Below the pieces are notes generated by a model, which saw nothing but the letters and a program-made list of their open reading frames with translations, did not search any database and was not told where the DNA came from. This document shows, piece after piece, positions 36,501 to 45,848 of a DNA stretch of 52,872 bases. Source of the stretch: Propionibacteriales bacterium (GTDB lineage: Bacteria; Actinomycetota; Actinomycetes; Propionibacteriales; Nocardioidaceae); the NCBI GenBank assembly GCA_009377795.1, contig WHTJ01000020.1:1-52872 (forward strand), read 5' to 3'. The position numbers and the translations under genes are program-made. Within the stretch, counting starts at the first letter, position 1, and every line of letters begins with the position of its first letter.

Positions 36501-38150
36501 TCACCGGCGCAGGCGGCCCATGATCGACCCGACGAGCCCGGTGACCTCCGACAGCCGCATCAACCGCGCCCCCAGCAGCAGTACGCCCAGGGCAAGCGCT
36601 CCGGCGACCCCGAGCAGGAGCAGGGCGCCCGGCTTCGTATCGGGATCGGCGCCGGCGGCCGACACGCCGGCGGCCGCCAGCCAGGCGACGCCGGCGGTCG
36701 GAACGCACACGATCGCCAGGCGTGCGACGAACCGGAAAAGCGCGCCCAGGTCGAGGTCACCGAGCCGGCGGCGCAGCACCAGCAGAGACAGCGTCGAACC
36801 CACCAGGTAGGCCACGCCGTACGCCGCCGCGAGCCACGGGGCCACGTCGGGGCTGCCGGTCGGGTCCGTGAGCAGCACGGCGGCCACGATGTTGGTGGCC
36901 GCGACCCCACATTGCACGAAGAAGACCGTGCGCGTGTCCTCGACCGCGTAGAAGCCCCGCAGCATCAGGTAGTGCACGGTGAAGAACACCAGCGCCGGGG
37001 AGAAGACCACCAGGGTCCGCCCGAGCGGGCCCGCGTCGCCCTCGGCGGCGCCCCAGCTGAACATCACCACGGCCAGGGACGGGCCCAGCACCGCGAGCAC
37101 GGTGCAGAACGGCAGGATCCACGCGAGGGCGTGCCGCAGCGTGCTGCTGAGCTCACGGCCGGACTGCGCGAGCTCGCCGTCGGCCGCCAGCCCGGACAGC
37201 CGGGGGAGCACGGCCGTCGCCAGCGAGACCGTGATGATGCCGTGCGGGACCATCAGCAGGAGGAAGGCGAAGTTGTACGCCGTGAAACCGCTGCTGGTCT
37301 CTCCGGTGAGCGCGGCCGAGGACGATGCGTTGGTCGCGATCCGCCCGACGACGACGTACGCAATTTGGTTCACCACAACGAAAAGCACGGTCCACATGCC
37401 GAGTCGCAGAGTGTGCCCGAGCCCGCTGCCCCGAAGGTCGAACCGCGGCCGGTAGCGCACGCCGGCCTTGCGCAGGTACGGGATGAGGATCGCGGTCTGT
37501 ACGACGATCCCGAATGTCGACCCCAGCCCCAGCACCAGCTCTTCGCCGGTCGAGTAGGCCATGTCGCCGGACTTGCCGCCGTACGCCATGAGGTACGCCG
37601 CGAGGATCGCGATGGAGACCAGGTTGTTGCCGATCGGCGCCCACATCATCGGGCCGAACCGGTTACGCGCGTTGAGCACCTGTCCGATGAGCACGAAGAC
37701 GCCGTAGAAGAAGACCTGCGGCATGCAGTAGCGGGCGAAGTCGAGGAAGGACTCGGTCTGCGCGGACAGGTCGTCCGCGAACAGCTCCTCGCCGGCCAGG
37801 ACCCGCATCACCCACGGGACGGCGGCGATCAGTGCCGCCGTGATCCCGGTCAGGGCGAGCCCGCCGAGGGTGAGGATCCGGTTGACGTACGCCGCGCCCC
37901 CGTCCGGATCGCCCTTCGTTGCCCGGACGATCTGCGGCACCAGCACCGCGTTGAAGACGCCGCCGGCCACCAGGATGTAGAGCATGTTCGGCACGGTGTT
38001 GGCGTAGGTGAAGATGTCCGCGTGCAGGTTGACACTGCCGACCGCGGCCACGATCATCGCCGACCGGACGAAGCCGAGGGCTCGCGACAGCGTCGTCCCG
38101 ATCGCCATCACCGCACTCGACCGCAGCAGACCGGTGTCGACCTCGCTCAT
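36501..38150 (-). CDS. murJ: Lipid II flippase MurJ (MviN)
   Basis: The 549-residue protein has about 14 membrane helices. Conserved parts include the N-terminal MAIGTTLSRALGFVRSAMIVA, the cytoplasmic-loop arginine region, YILVAGGVFNAVLVP and PHGIITVSLATAVLP. It flips lipid II to the outer face for wall synthesis. The ATG overlaps the DUF6049 stop (TGATG), and 161 bases without a gene separate it from the pseudokinase. Confidence 0.95.
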   Translation of the reverse strand: MSEVDTGLLRSSAVMAIGTTLSRALGFVRSAMIVAAVGSVNLHADIFTYANTVPNMLYILVAGGVFNAVLVPQIVRATKGDPDGGAAYVNRILTLGGLALTGITAALIAAVPWVMRVLAGEELFADDLSAQTESFLDFARYCMPQVFFYGVFVLIGQVLNARNRFGPMMWAPIGNNLVSIAILAAYLMAYGGKSGDMAYSTGEELVLGLGSTFGIVVQTAILIPYLRKAGVRYRPRFDLRGSGLGHTLRLGMWTVLFVVVNQIAYVVVGRIATNASSSAALTGETSSGFTAYNFAFLLLMVPHGIITVSLATAVLPRLSGLAADGELAQSGRELSSTLRHALAWILPFCTVLAVLGPSLAVVMFSWGAAEGDAGPLGRTLVVFSPALVFFTVHYLMLRGFYAVEDTRTVFFVQCGVAATNIVAAVLLTDPTGSPDVAPWLAAAYGVAYLVGSTLSLLVLRRRLGDLDLGALFRFVARLAIVCVPTAGVAWLAAAGVSAAGADPDTKPGALLLLGVAGALALGVLLLGARLMRLSEVTGLVGSIMGRLRR

Positions 38151-40333
38151 CAGGCTTCCGCCCGGTCGGCGCGGTGTGCGCGTACTCGTTTCCGGATCCG
38201 CCGGAACGCCGCGAGGAACAGCACGCCCCCGCCGACCGCCATTACGACCCAGACCACGGCCGCGAGCTGCGACGTACGGACCTGGAACTCCTCCACCTGG
38301 CCGAAGGCGACGTCCCGCTGGTTCAGTGGCTGGACGGTGACCGACGTGAGCCCGACGCCCTCGGCGCGGGTCTCCACGGTGACCGCGATCCGCTGGTGCG
38401 GCTGGATCGTCACCCGCTCGATCTCGCCGACCTGCAGATGCGGGTCCGTCGGCTCGACCAGGAGGCCGATCGTGATCGCCTCGTCCAGCTCGTTCGTGAC
38501 GGACACGGGAAACCGGCCGGACTGGCTGGACAGGGTCACGAAGCTGGGCACCGAGACGGTGACCCCGTTGAGCTGCTCGTGGTTTCGCGCGATCCCGGCT
38601 CTGGCGATCTCCCGGCCGACCCTCGGGCTGGCCCGCCACGCCATGGAGGTGCTCAGCCCGCCCACTCGATTCGTCCGCGCGCGGCTCCTGGCCGGCTGGG
38701 TGAGCATCCCGTTGACCTTCCGCGCGCTGCTGGTCAGCCTGCGCGCGGCGGCGCGATTGGCGTTGGGGAGCTCGTAGCGCTCCATTCTCTTCGGGTAGCG
38801 GAACGTGCCGTCGTACGTCTGGGTGCCGTCGGCGAGGAGCGTGGACGCGTCCACCTGGCTCACCCACGGGACGTCGAGCTTGTCGAACAGGTCGGCCTGG
38901 TTCCAGTCGTCGTCCGGCCACCACCGAGACGTCGGCATGGCGATCGCGCTGTGGTCACCGTCGGGGTCGAGGGCCATCAGGGCGGTCACCCCAAGGATCT
39001 GCTGGCGCCACTGCAGCACGGTCTGGTCCGGTTGGGCGATCAGCCCGGCCTTGCTGGCGATCGGGTCGTGTACCAGCCCGGCGAGCCCGGGCCGGCTGGA
39101 GGGCAAGCCGACCACGGACCGCGTCGGGTCGTCGTGGAACGCCGCACTGGAGACGAGGGCGACCTCGGCTCCGGCCTGTTCGGCCCTGTCCAGGATTGCC
39201 GCGTTGACCCGGCCGGCGGCCGGCCAGATCGTGGGTATGGCGCCGTCGACCCCAAGCCCATCGAGGGTCTGGTCGGAGGCGTGCCGCGCGTGCGGCAGGA
39301 TCGGGCCGACTCTCCGCCCCGCCAGCGAGCCGATGTCCGGGTTGCCGTACGGCAGGGCCAGCACCGAGTCCCTGTCGATGGCCTGGAGGGTCCGATCGAA
39401 CCAGGCGGCGGCCCCCACGGCCGGGTTCGAGTCCTCGGCGAACTCCCGCTCGCCCACGGTGAAGCCGTCGCCCATCGCCTCGGCCGCCTCCAGGACCGCC
39501 GGATCGACCACCCACGTCGGCGCGCCATCGGTGGAGCGATCCTCGGCGAGGGAGACAAGTCGTTGCAGCCGGCCGCCGATGGCAAGCTCCTCGGACAGCG
39601 ACCCGTTCAGGAAGGTGGACCCGGTCCAGGGAACCGCCGCGGTGATCGGCCACAGCGTGGCGAGGTCGACCCGCTCGGCCTCACGGGGGCGGGAGATCAG
39701 CGGCAGGAGGGTCATCTGGCGGCCGACCGCCATCCGGCCCTCGGTCACGCCTGCGTTCACCTCGACTCCCGCGTGGTACACGCCGTCCTCTCCCGAGAGG
39801 GCAAGATGGCGATACGGGACGGTCAGCGCGTACGACTTGGACTCGCCGGGCTCGACCCGGCCGATGTCGTCGTATGTTCCGTCCACGACGATCCGGCAGA
39901 TGTACGACGGGCAGGCGGCCTCCGGAGCCGCCTCGTTCGACGCCTCGATCTCCTCGGCGGTGGTGAACGGTGCGGGGCTGATCAGCAGGCCGACCTGCAC
40001 GTCCCCCCAGGTCTCGTCGCTGTCGTTGTAGACGGTTCCAGTGACCCGGACCGGGGTTTCCGGGCGGATTCGCGCCGGCATGGTCTCGATGCCGATCGGC
40101 TGGGTTCCCGGCGGCTCGGCCTCGGCCGTGGGGAGCCGACGCATGGCCGCACCGCGGGAGGCGCGGCGCTCCCGGTCGCGGTCGTGGACCGGTGGGCGCT
40201 GTCCGCGGTCGACCGCGCGCGGTGTGGAGTCGTCGGGAGGCTCCGCTGCGGCGTGCGGCGGCATCGCCGCCTGCGGCGCCAGCCAGCAGGCGGACGCGAG
40301 GGCCGTGGCGACGACCTGCGCCACCCGGTTCAC
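38150..40333 (-). CDS. DUF6049 family large membrane-anchored extracytoplasmic protein
   Basis: GTG at 40333, with GAGGAGG four bases upstream, gives 727 residues. A signal peptide of about 30 residues (VATALASACWLAPQAA) is followed by beta-rich extracellular domains (PVRVTGTVYNDSDETWGDV, VTVSVPSFVTLSSQSG), then one membrane helix near 690-712 and a basic tail. The middle contains a polysaccharide-deacetylase-like portion (PYGNPDIGSLA, GAEVALVSS), a pattern seen in this actinobacterial family. It is coupled to murJ and so probably has a wall-related role. Confidence 0.85.
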   Translation of the reverse strand: MNRVAQVVATALASACWLAPQAAMPPHAAAEPPDDSTPRAVDRGQRPPVHDRDRERRASRGAAMRRLPTAEAEPPGTQPIGIETMPARIRPETPVRVTGTVYNDSDETWGDVQVGLLISPAPFTTAEEIEASNEAAPEAACPSYICRIVVDGTYDDIGRVEPGESKSYALTVPYRHLALSGEDGVYHAGVEVNAGVTEGRMAVGRQMTLLPLISRPREAERVDLATLWPITAAVPWTGSTFLNGSLSEELAIGGRLQRLVSLAEDRSTDGAPTWVVDPAVLEAAEAMGDGFTVGEREFAEDSNPAVGAAAWFDRTLQAIDRDSVLALPYGNPDIGSLAGRRVGPILPHARHASDQTLDGLGVDGAIPTIWPAAGRVNAAILDRAEQAGAEVALVSSAAFHDDPTRSVVGLPSSRPGLAGLVHDPIASKAGLIAQPDQTVLQWRQQILGVTALMALDPDGDHSAIAMPTSRWWPDDDWNQADLFDKLDVPWVSQVDASTLLADGTQTYDGTFRYPKRMERYELPNANRAAARRLTSSARKVNGMLTQPARSRARTNRVGGLSTSMAWRASPRVGREIARAGIARNHEQLNGVTVSVPSFVTLSSQSGRFPVSVTNELDEAITIGLLVEPTDPHLQVGEIERVTIQPHQRIAVTVETRAEGVGLTSVTVQPLNQRDVAFGQVEEFQVRTSQLAAVVWVVMAVGGGVLFLAAFRRIRKRVRAHRADRAEA

Positions 40334-40509
40334 TCGCCCTCCTCGCACCTGCTCGCCGATTCGTGACCGCGTCGCACTGCTCGGGACCGTACTTCAGCGG
40401 CCTCGCTCACGGTGTCGGTCGGCTCGCCCGCAAGCTCGCTCACGGTGTCGGTCCGCTCGCCCGCGAGCTGGCTCACTGTGTCAAATGGTTCGCTCGCAAT
40501 CTCGCTCAC
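40330..40509 (-). CDS. Possible small repeat protein upstream of DUF6049 gene
   Basis: A minus-strand GTG at 40509 opens a 59-residue frame that ends in TGA overlapping the DUF6049 start (GTGA). It holds three 11-residue repeats of the type DTVSELAGEPT, encoded by the 33-bp DNA repeats, then a basic and cysteine-bearing tail. The overlap suggests translational coupling. No ribosome binding site precedes the start, and the repeat length, a multiple of three, keeps several frames open, so it may not be a gene. Confidence 0.3.
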   Translation of the reverse strand: MSEIASEPFDTVSQLAGERTDTVSELAGEPTDTVSEAAEVRSRAVRRGHESASRCEEGE

Positions 40510-40511
40510 GG
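40402..40511 (+). repeat. 33-bp tandem repeat, 3.3 copies
   Basis: Units start at 40402, 40435 and 40468, with an 11-base partial unit at 40501. The first two differ at about two positions and the third is more diverged (AAATGG in place of GGTCCG). It lies in the 381-base gap between the DUF6049 and cca genes. The remainder of that gap, outside the repeat and the cca promoter, shows nothing recognisable. Confidence 0.85.
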
Positions 40512-40700
40512 AGAATCCACACTCGGGCCGGTCACGCCCTGCATGCTAACGGCCTGCCGGAGGCCGCACCCTCCAGCCGGGGACGCACACCCTGACTGTG
40601 ACGTTCTCTACGCGACCCGCCGGCGTGTCCGTCGAGAACGTAACACTCGGCGAATCCCGCTCGCGACGGAAGCGGCCATCGGCCGGGCGCTGCCCGCGTT

Positions 40701-40706
40701 TAGAGT
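40701..40706 (+). promoter_or_regulatory. -10 element for a possibly leaderless cca transcript
   Basis: TAGAGT fits TANNNT and ends eight bases before the GTG start of cca, and no ribosome binding site is visible. A start point at or next to the GTG is likely. A -35 match is poor. Confidence 0.35.
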
Positions 40707-40714
40707 GTGTGGTC

Positions 40715-42190
40715 GTGCCCGATTCCATACCCCGAGCCGCCCGGCTGAGCGACGCGCAGCGCAACGCGGTGCAGGCGCTCCTCCGGGTCGCGCCGATCAT
40801 CGACCGGCTGGGTGAGCGGTTCACCCAGGCGGGCCAGGAGATAGCCCTGGTCGGGGGCTCGGTGCGCGACGCCCTGCTCGACCGGCTGGGCCCGGACCTC
40901 GACTTCACCACCTCGGCCCGTCCCGACGAGATCGAGAAGCTGGTCTCGGGCTGGGCGGACGCGGTGTGGGACATGGGACGGGACTTCGGCACCATCGGCT
41001 GCCGCAAGGGCGACTGGACGCTGGAGATCACGACGTACCGTGCCGACGCCTACCAGCCCAACTCCCGCAAGCCTGAGGTGGCGTACGGGGAGTCGCTCGA
41101 GGGCGACCTGCTGCGCCGCGACTTCACGGTCAACGCGATGGCGCTGGCCCTACCGGAGCGGAGGTTCGTCGACCCGTACTCCGGGCTCGACGACCTGGCC
41201 GCCGCGATGATCCGCACGCCGGGCGCGCCGGCGGTGTCGTTCAGCGACGACCCGTTGCGGATGCTGCGGGCCGCCCGGTTCGCCGCCCAGCTGGGGTTCC
41301 GGGTGGATCCGCTGGTGGAGGACGCGATGCGGGCGATGGCCGACCGGATCGACATCGTGTCGGCGGAGCGGGTCCGCGACGAGCTGGCGAAGCTGCTCTG
41401 CGTCCCGGCGCCGCGGGCCGGCCTGGAGCTGATGGTGGAGACCGGCCTGGCCGAGCGGGTGCTGCCCGAGGTGCCGGCGCTCAAGCTGGAGCGCGACGAG
41501 CACCACCGGCACAAGGACGTCTACGAGCACTCGCTGATCGTCCTGGAGCAGGCGATCGATCTCGAGGACCGGTTGCCGGACGGCGGACCCGACCTCGCCG
41601 TACGCCTGGCCGCCCTGCTGCACGACATCGGCAAGCCGCGCACCCGCCGGTTCCTCCCGGACGGGTCGGTGACCTTCCATCACCACGACGTGGTCGGGGC
41701 CAAGATGACCCGCAAGCGCATGCAGGCGCTGCGGTTCAGCAAGGACGAGATCGCGGCCGTGACCACGCTGGTGGACCTGCATCTGCGGTTCCACGGTTAC
41801 GGCAGCGGGGAGTGGACCGACTCCGCCGTACGCCGCTATGTGCGCGACGCCGGCGACCAGCTGGACCGGCTCCATGTACTGACCCGGGCCGACTGCACGA
41901 CCCGCAACCGGCGGAAGGCGGAGCGGTTGCGGCGTACGTACGACGACCTCGAGGCGCGGGTCGCCCGGCTCGCGGAGGAGGAGGAGCTGGCCACGATGCG
42001 GCCGGACCTCGACGGCAACCAGATCATGGGAATCCTCGGCCTCGATCCCGGCCCGGAGGTCGGCCAGGCCTACCGGTACCTGCTGGAGCTGCGCATAGAG
42101 CACGGACCGCTGGGTGCGGAGCAGGCCCGCGAGGAGCTGCTCCGCTGGTGGGAGGAGCGCGACGACCGCGGCTCGCCCGGACGATCCTGA
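40715..42190 (+). CDS. cca: CCA-adding tRNA nucleotidyltransferase
   Basis: GTG at 40715 gives 491 residues. The class II nucleotidyltransferase head has LVGGSVRDALLDRLGPDLDF, with the two carboxylates, and RRDFTVNAMAL. The body carries an HD domain (HDIGKPRTRRF, HHHDVVGAKM). It builds or repairs the 3' CCA of tRNA. Actinomycetes encode it beside the murJ locus. A longer upstream frame exists, but the sequence before residue 1 is not family-like. Confidence 0.93.
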   Translation: MPDSIPRAARLSDAQRNAVQALLRVAPIIDRLGERFTQAGQEIALVGGSVRDALLDRLGPDLDFTTSARPDEIEKLVSGWADAVWDMGRDFGTIGCRKGDWTLEITTYRADAYQPNSRKPEVAYGESLEGDLLRRDFTVNAMALALPERRFVDPYSGLDDLAAAMIRTPGAPAVSFSDDPLRMLRAARFAAQLGFRVDPLVEDAMRAMADRIDIVSAERVRDELAKLLCVPAPRAGLELMVETGLAERVLPEVPALKLERDEHHRHKDVYEHSLIVLEQAIDLEDRLPDGGPDLAVRLAALLHDIGKPRTRRFLPDGSVTFHHHDVVGAKMTRKRMQALRFSKDEIAAVTTLVDLHLRFHGYGSGEWTDSAVRRYVRDAGDQLDRLHVLTRADCTTRNRRKAERLRRTYDDLEARVARLAEEEELATMRPDLDGNQIMGILGLDPGPEVGQAYRYLLELRIEHGPLGAEQAREELLRWWEERDDRGSPGRS

Positions 42191-42199
42191 CCGTGTCCT

Positions 42200-42252
42200 T
42201 CGCGCCGAGACTGCGCGTTTTTTGGTCGACCAGATGTGCAATCTCGGCGCGA
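42200..42252. repeat. Hairpin copy of the CGCGCCGAGATTGCAC repeat family
   Basis: Arms at 42200-42216 and 42236-42252 pair over 17 positions with one mismatch and one G-T pair, around a 19-base loop that contains six Ts. The right arm matches the family core seen at 43.7, 43.9 and 45.9 kb. It lies between convergent cca and the MFS gene, so it may also terminate transcription. Confidence 0.75.
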
Positions 42253-42324
42253 GTGTGAGCGTACGTCCTGCGGCGAGCGGTCAGGACGACGCGGCGCCCG
42301 AGACGACACCGTGCGGTTTGGCCG

Positions 42325-43644
42325 CTATGTGTGCGTCGTCGACGCCGCCGAGACGAGTCCGCGGGCGCCCGGGCGGTGGTGGGCACGGGCGTACGCCGCG
42401 GCGGTGGCGGCATACCCGAACGCGATCAGGGCCAGCACGCCGTACGACTTGCCGTTCGGCGGTAGGATCAGCGCCCCCAGCGCCGCGGCCGCTACGAAGG
42501 CCACGTTGAAGATCACGTCATAGATCGCGAACGCCCGTCCCCGGAACGCGTCGTCGACCGCCGCCTGCACCATGGTGTCGACGGAGATCTTGACCCCTTG
42601 CGCACTGAGCCCCAGCACGAACGCCGCCACCAGCAGGGTCGGCTCGGTATACAGCGCACCGGGCACCACCTCGACTAACGCCGCGACCATGAGCAGGACG
42701 AAAACCCATGACTGCAAGGAAATTCGCTCGGTTGCGATCGGCGTCACCAACGCCGCCGTGACGAAACCGGCACCCGACACCAGCACCGCGATGGTCAGCC
42801 CGGCGAAGCCGGCGTCGGTGTCGGAGGGGTCGTTGAAGTACGACCGGTAGAGCAGGATCGTCGCGACCGTCGAGAGCGCGTAGAAGAACCGATGCGAGCC
42901 GATGACCGCCAGACCGTACGCTGCCTCCCGGCGCTCACGCAGATGACGCAGCCCGTCGCTCAGCCCCACCATGATGTGCCGCACGTGCTCCCGGACACTC
43001 GGCCGGGCGGGGTCGAAGTCGGGGCCGAGCTGGCCGCGCCGCATCCGCATGGCCAGCGCGCCGGCTCCGACGTACGCCACCGAGGCGGTCAGCAGCACGA
43101 CTACGTCCGCGGGTCCGCCGAGGAGCACGATGGTCTCGCGCACGGCTCCCCCTGCCAGCAGTCCGACCAGATAGGCCGCAGTACCGCAGGTGGGAGTGAT
43201 CGAGTTGGCCATCACCAGCCGGTCGTGGTCGACGACATGCGGGAGGGACGCCGACAGCGCGGCCAGCAGGAACCGGTTGACCGAGAGCGCGAGCAAGGCG
43301 GTCACGAACAACGCGAACCCCGCCGAGTCCAGCGCAACCAGCCCGGCGATGGCCAGCATGACCACCGCGCGCAGCAGGTTGGACCAGAGCAGGATCTGCC
43401 GGCGCGACCAACGGTCGATGAGCACCCCGGTGAACGGTCCGAGCAGGCTGAACGGCAGCAATACGGCGGTGAAGCTGGCCGCGATCGCCTCCGGTGTGGT
43501 CTGCCGCTCCGGCGAGAAGAGCACGTACGACGCCAGCGCGACGTGGAACACCCCGTCGGACAGCTGGCTGCCCACTCGGACCAGGAACAGCTTGCGGAAA
43601 CCGCGCCCCCGGAGCAGCCACCTCAGGTCCCGCACAGCCTGCAT
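42325..43644 (-). CDS. MFS transporter
   Basis: ATG at 43644, eight bases after AGAGGA, gives 439 residues with about 10-12 membrane helices. The loop 2-3 region reads GVLIDRWSRRQILL, matching the MFS signature G-x-x-x-D-R-x-x-R. This type (MFS_3-like, with PFSLLGPFTGVLIDRWSRR) is often called an exporter. The substrate is unknown. A GTG upstream would lengthen the N terminus into the repeat region and is rejected. Confidence 0.85.
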   Translation of the reverse strand: MQAVRDLRWLLRGRGFRKLFLVRVGSQLSDGVFHVALASYVLFSPERQTTPEAIAASFTAVLLPFSLLGPFTGVLIDRWSRRQILLWSNLLRAVVMLAIAGLVALDSAGFALFVTALLALSVNRFLLAALSASLPHVVDHDRLVMANSITPTCGTAAYLVGLLAGGAVRETIVLLGGPADVVVLLTASVAYVGAGALAMRMRRGQLGPDFDPARPSVREHVRHIMVGLSDGLRHLRERREAAYGLAVIGSHRFFYALSTVATILLYRSYFNDPSDTDAGFAGLTIAVLVSGAGFVTAALVTPIATERISLQSWVFVLLMVAALVEVVPGALYTEPTLLVAAFVLGLSAQGVKISVDTMVQAAVDDAFRGRAFAIYDVIFNVAFVAAAALGALILPPNGKSYGVLALIAFGYAATAAAYARAHHRPGARGLVSAASTTHT

Positions 43645-43702
43645 AGGCCAATCCTCTCGCAGCCGTTGCTCGCGGGTTTCGAGTGCGTGCCCTGTGGAAA
43701 TC

Positions 43703-43935
43703 TCGCGCCGAGATTGCACGTCTGCCCGTTTCTTTGTACCGAGGTTGGGTCGGCGGCGACATCCGGTCGCGCAGAGTTCACGACGCACTCCCCAAACCGG
43801 TGGGTCGTCGAAACTGACGAAGCGGTGGTCGAACGCCGCCGAAGGCAGCACGTTCGTCAGTTACGCAGCCGACCCCGTCGGCCAGGAACGCACCCCGGAG
43901 CGAGGCGAGCGGCCAGATGTGCAATCTCGGCGCGA
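43703..43935. repeat. Nested palindromic element bounded by the repeat family (MITE-like or structured RNA)
   Basis: The ends are inverted copies of the family core (43703-43728 and 43910-43935). Inside are perfect inverted pairs in order: GGGTCGGC (43747-43754) with GCCGACCC (43868-43875), and AACTGACGAA (43812-43821) with TTCGTCAGTT (43853-43862), plus a small GCGG/CCGC stem. It fills most of the 303-base gap between the MFS and ino1 genes. No gene or transposase is found inside. Confidence 0.75.
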
Positions 43936-43947
43936 AACAGGCGGGAA

Positions 43948-45027
43948 CTAGCGGTCGACCTCTCCTCGGATGAACGCCTCGACGCTCGCTCGGCCCTGGT
44001 CGTCCGGACGTTGCACGGGCGGGGACTTCATCAGGTACGACGACGCGGACACGATCGGGCCGCCGATACCGCGGTCCTTGGCGGTCTTCGCGGCGCGGAC
44101 CGCGTCGATGATGATGCCAGCGGAGTTCGGGGAGTCCCAGACCTCCAGCTTGTACTCCAGATTCAGCGGGACGTCGCCGAACGCCCGGCCCTCCAGGCGT
44201 ACATAGGCCCACTTGCGGTCGTCGAGCCACTCCACGTAGTCCGACGGACCGATGTGCACGTTGCGGGTACCCATGTCATGGCCGATGTTGCTGGTGACCG
44301 CGCGGGTCTTGGAGACCTTCTTCGACTCCAGGCGCTCCCGCTCCAGCATGTTCTTGAAGTCCATGTTGCCGCCGACGTTGAGCTGGTACGTGCGGTCCAG
44401 CACCACACCGCGATCCTCGAACAGCCGGGCCATCACCCGGTGCGTGATCGTGGCGCCGACCTGGGACTTGATGTCGTCGCCGACGATCGGCACCCCGGCC
44501 GCCTCGAACTTCGCGGCCCACTCCGGGTCGGATGCGATGAACACCGGCAGCGCGTTGACGAAGGCGACCCCGGCGTCGATCGCGCACTGCGCGTAGAACT
44601 TATCGGCTTCCTCGGAGCCGACCGGGAGATAGGACACCAGGACGTCCACCTCGGCTTCCCGCAGCGCGCGCACGACGTCCACCGGCTCGGATGGGGACTC
44701 GTCGATCGTCTCCTGGTAGTACTTGCCGAGGCCGTCCATGGTGGGACCGCGCTGTACCGTAACCCCGAGCGGCGGTACGTCGCAGATCTTGATCGTGTTG
44801 TTCTCGCTCGCGAAGATCGCCTCGGAGAGGTCGAACCCGATCTTCTTGGCATCGACGTCGAACGCCGCGACGAACTCCACGTCCCCCACGTGGTAGTCGC
44901 CGAACCTCACATGCATCAGGCCCGGCACGTGTCCGTCCGGATCGGCGTCCCGGTAGTAGTGCACCCCCTGGACCAAGGACGCCGCGCAGTTGCCGACGCC
45001 CACGATGGCTACTCGAACCGAACCCAT
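43948..45027 (-). CDS. ino1: Inositol-3-phosphate synthase
   Basis: The 359-residue actinobacterial-type enzyme has the NAD-binding [33 protein letters not shown], the [14 protein letters not shown] active-site segment and [13 protein letters not shown]. It converts glucose 6-phosphate to inositol 3-phosphate, the first step to mycothiol and phosphatidylinositol. The ATG overlaps the padR stop (TGATG). padR-ino1 coupling is conserved in Mycobacterium and Streptomyces. Confidence 0.96.
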   Translation of the reverse strand: MGSVRVAIVGVGNCAASLVQGVHYYRDADPDGHVPGLMHVRFGDYHVGDVEFVAAFDVDAKKIGFDLSEAIFASENNTIKICDVPPLGVTVQRGPTMDGLGKYYQETIDESPSEPVDVVRALREAEVDVLVSYLPVGSEEADKFYAQCAIDAGVAFVNALPVFIASDPEWAAKFEAAGVPIVGDDIKSQVGATITHRVMARLFEDRGVVLDRTYQLNVGGNMDFKNMLERERLESKKVSKTRAVTSNIGHDMGTRNVHIGPSDYVEWLDDRKWAYVRLEGRAFGDVPLNLEYKLEVWDSPNSAGIIIDAVRAAKTAKDRGIGGPIVSASSYLMKSPPVQRPDDQGRASVEAFIRGEVDR

Positions 45028-45713
45028 CAGGTTTCCTCTCTCCTACGGTGGTCTGCCGGTGCGGCGGATGCGTCGGCAGGTTGGTGTGCACTGATCCGGT
45101 GATCGGGGTCCGGCGACGCGGATCCGCCGTCGTGCCGGGCCGGGGCGCCTCGGCGGAGCGTCGGCGTCTGCCGGGACCGCTCGTCGTCGATCAGGTCGGA
45201 CAGCCAGGAGACCTCCCGCTCGACCGACTCCAGCCCGTGCCGCTGGAGCTCCAGCGTGTAGGCGTCGAACCGCTGCCGGCTGCGGGCGAAGGCCGCGCGG
45301 ACCCGTTCCAGTCGTTCCTCCATGCGGGTACGGCGTCCCTCCAGGATCCGGACCCGGGTCTCGGCATCGGTCCGGGCGAAGAACGCGAAGTGGATCCCGA
45401 AGCTGTCGTCCTCCCATGCGGACGGCCCGGCCTGCGACACCAGGGTCGCGAAGCGTTCCTTGCCTTCGGCGGTGATCTTGTAGACGATCCGGCCGCGGCG
45501 GCTCCCCCGAGTCGCGGTCTCGGCCGCGGTGTCCTCCGCGATGAGGCCGCGGCGGAGCAGCTGCTTGAGGGCGGGATACAGCGAGCCGAATGAGAGCACC
45601 CGGCCCCAACCGAGCAGTCCGGAGACGTGTTTGCGCAGCTCGTAGCCGTGCATGGGCGACTCGTGTAGCAGTCCAAGCACCGCCAGCTCGAGCGCATTGC
45701 CGCGTTTGGCCAC
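45027..45713 (-). CDS. PadR-family regulator of the ino1 operon
   Basis: The 228-residue protein has an N-terminal winged helix ([36 protein letters not shown]) with the PadR basic wing, then a helical dimer domain and a disordered tail of ~40 residues. GTG at 45713 is preceded by a GGGAGCAGG stretch. It probably controls its own promoter through the GTATCG/CGATAC palindromes upstream. The 3' end overlaps ino1. Confidence 0.92.
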   Translation of the reverse strand: MAKRGNALELAVLGLLHESPMHGYELRKHVSGLLGWGRVLSFGSLYPALKQLLRRGLIAEDTAAETATRGSRRGRIVYKITAEGKERFATLVSQAGPSAWEDDSFGIHFAFFARTDAETRVRILEGRRTRMEERLERVRAAFARSRQRFDAYTLELQRHGLESVEREVSWLSDLIDDERSRQTPTLRRGAPARHDGGSASPDPDHRISAHQPADASAAPADHRRREET

Positions 45714-45778
45714 CGCCTGCTCCCGTCGAGGTCGTTGCGGGTCTCTAGTGATGTCCCCCGAGCACCTATCAGATCTAC

Positions 45779-45832
45779 GTATCGTACCGATACATCATAC
45801 CGACCCACCACCGGTATTGGGCCGCGATACCG
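45779..45832. promoter_or_regulatory. Candidate PadR operators upstream of padR-ino1
   Basis: GTATCG-TAC-CGATAC at 45779-45793 is a perfect inverted repeat. CGGTAT (45812-45817) and ATACCG (45827-45832) form a second one with nine bases between, and ATACCG also occurs near 45798. All lie 65-120 bases before the padR start. Confidence 0.55.
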
Positions 45833-45848
45833 AATTGAGGCCGCGGCC

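Noticed and set aside
42892-45102. 736-codon plus-strand frame across MFS, repeats and ino1
   Set aside because: It is antisense to two clear genes and crosses the palindromic element; no domain is recognisable.
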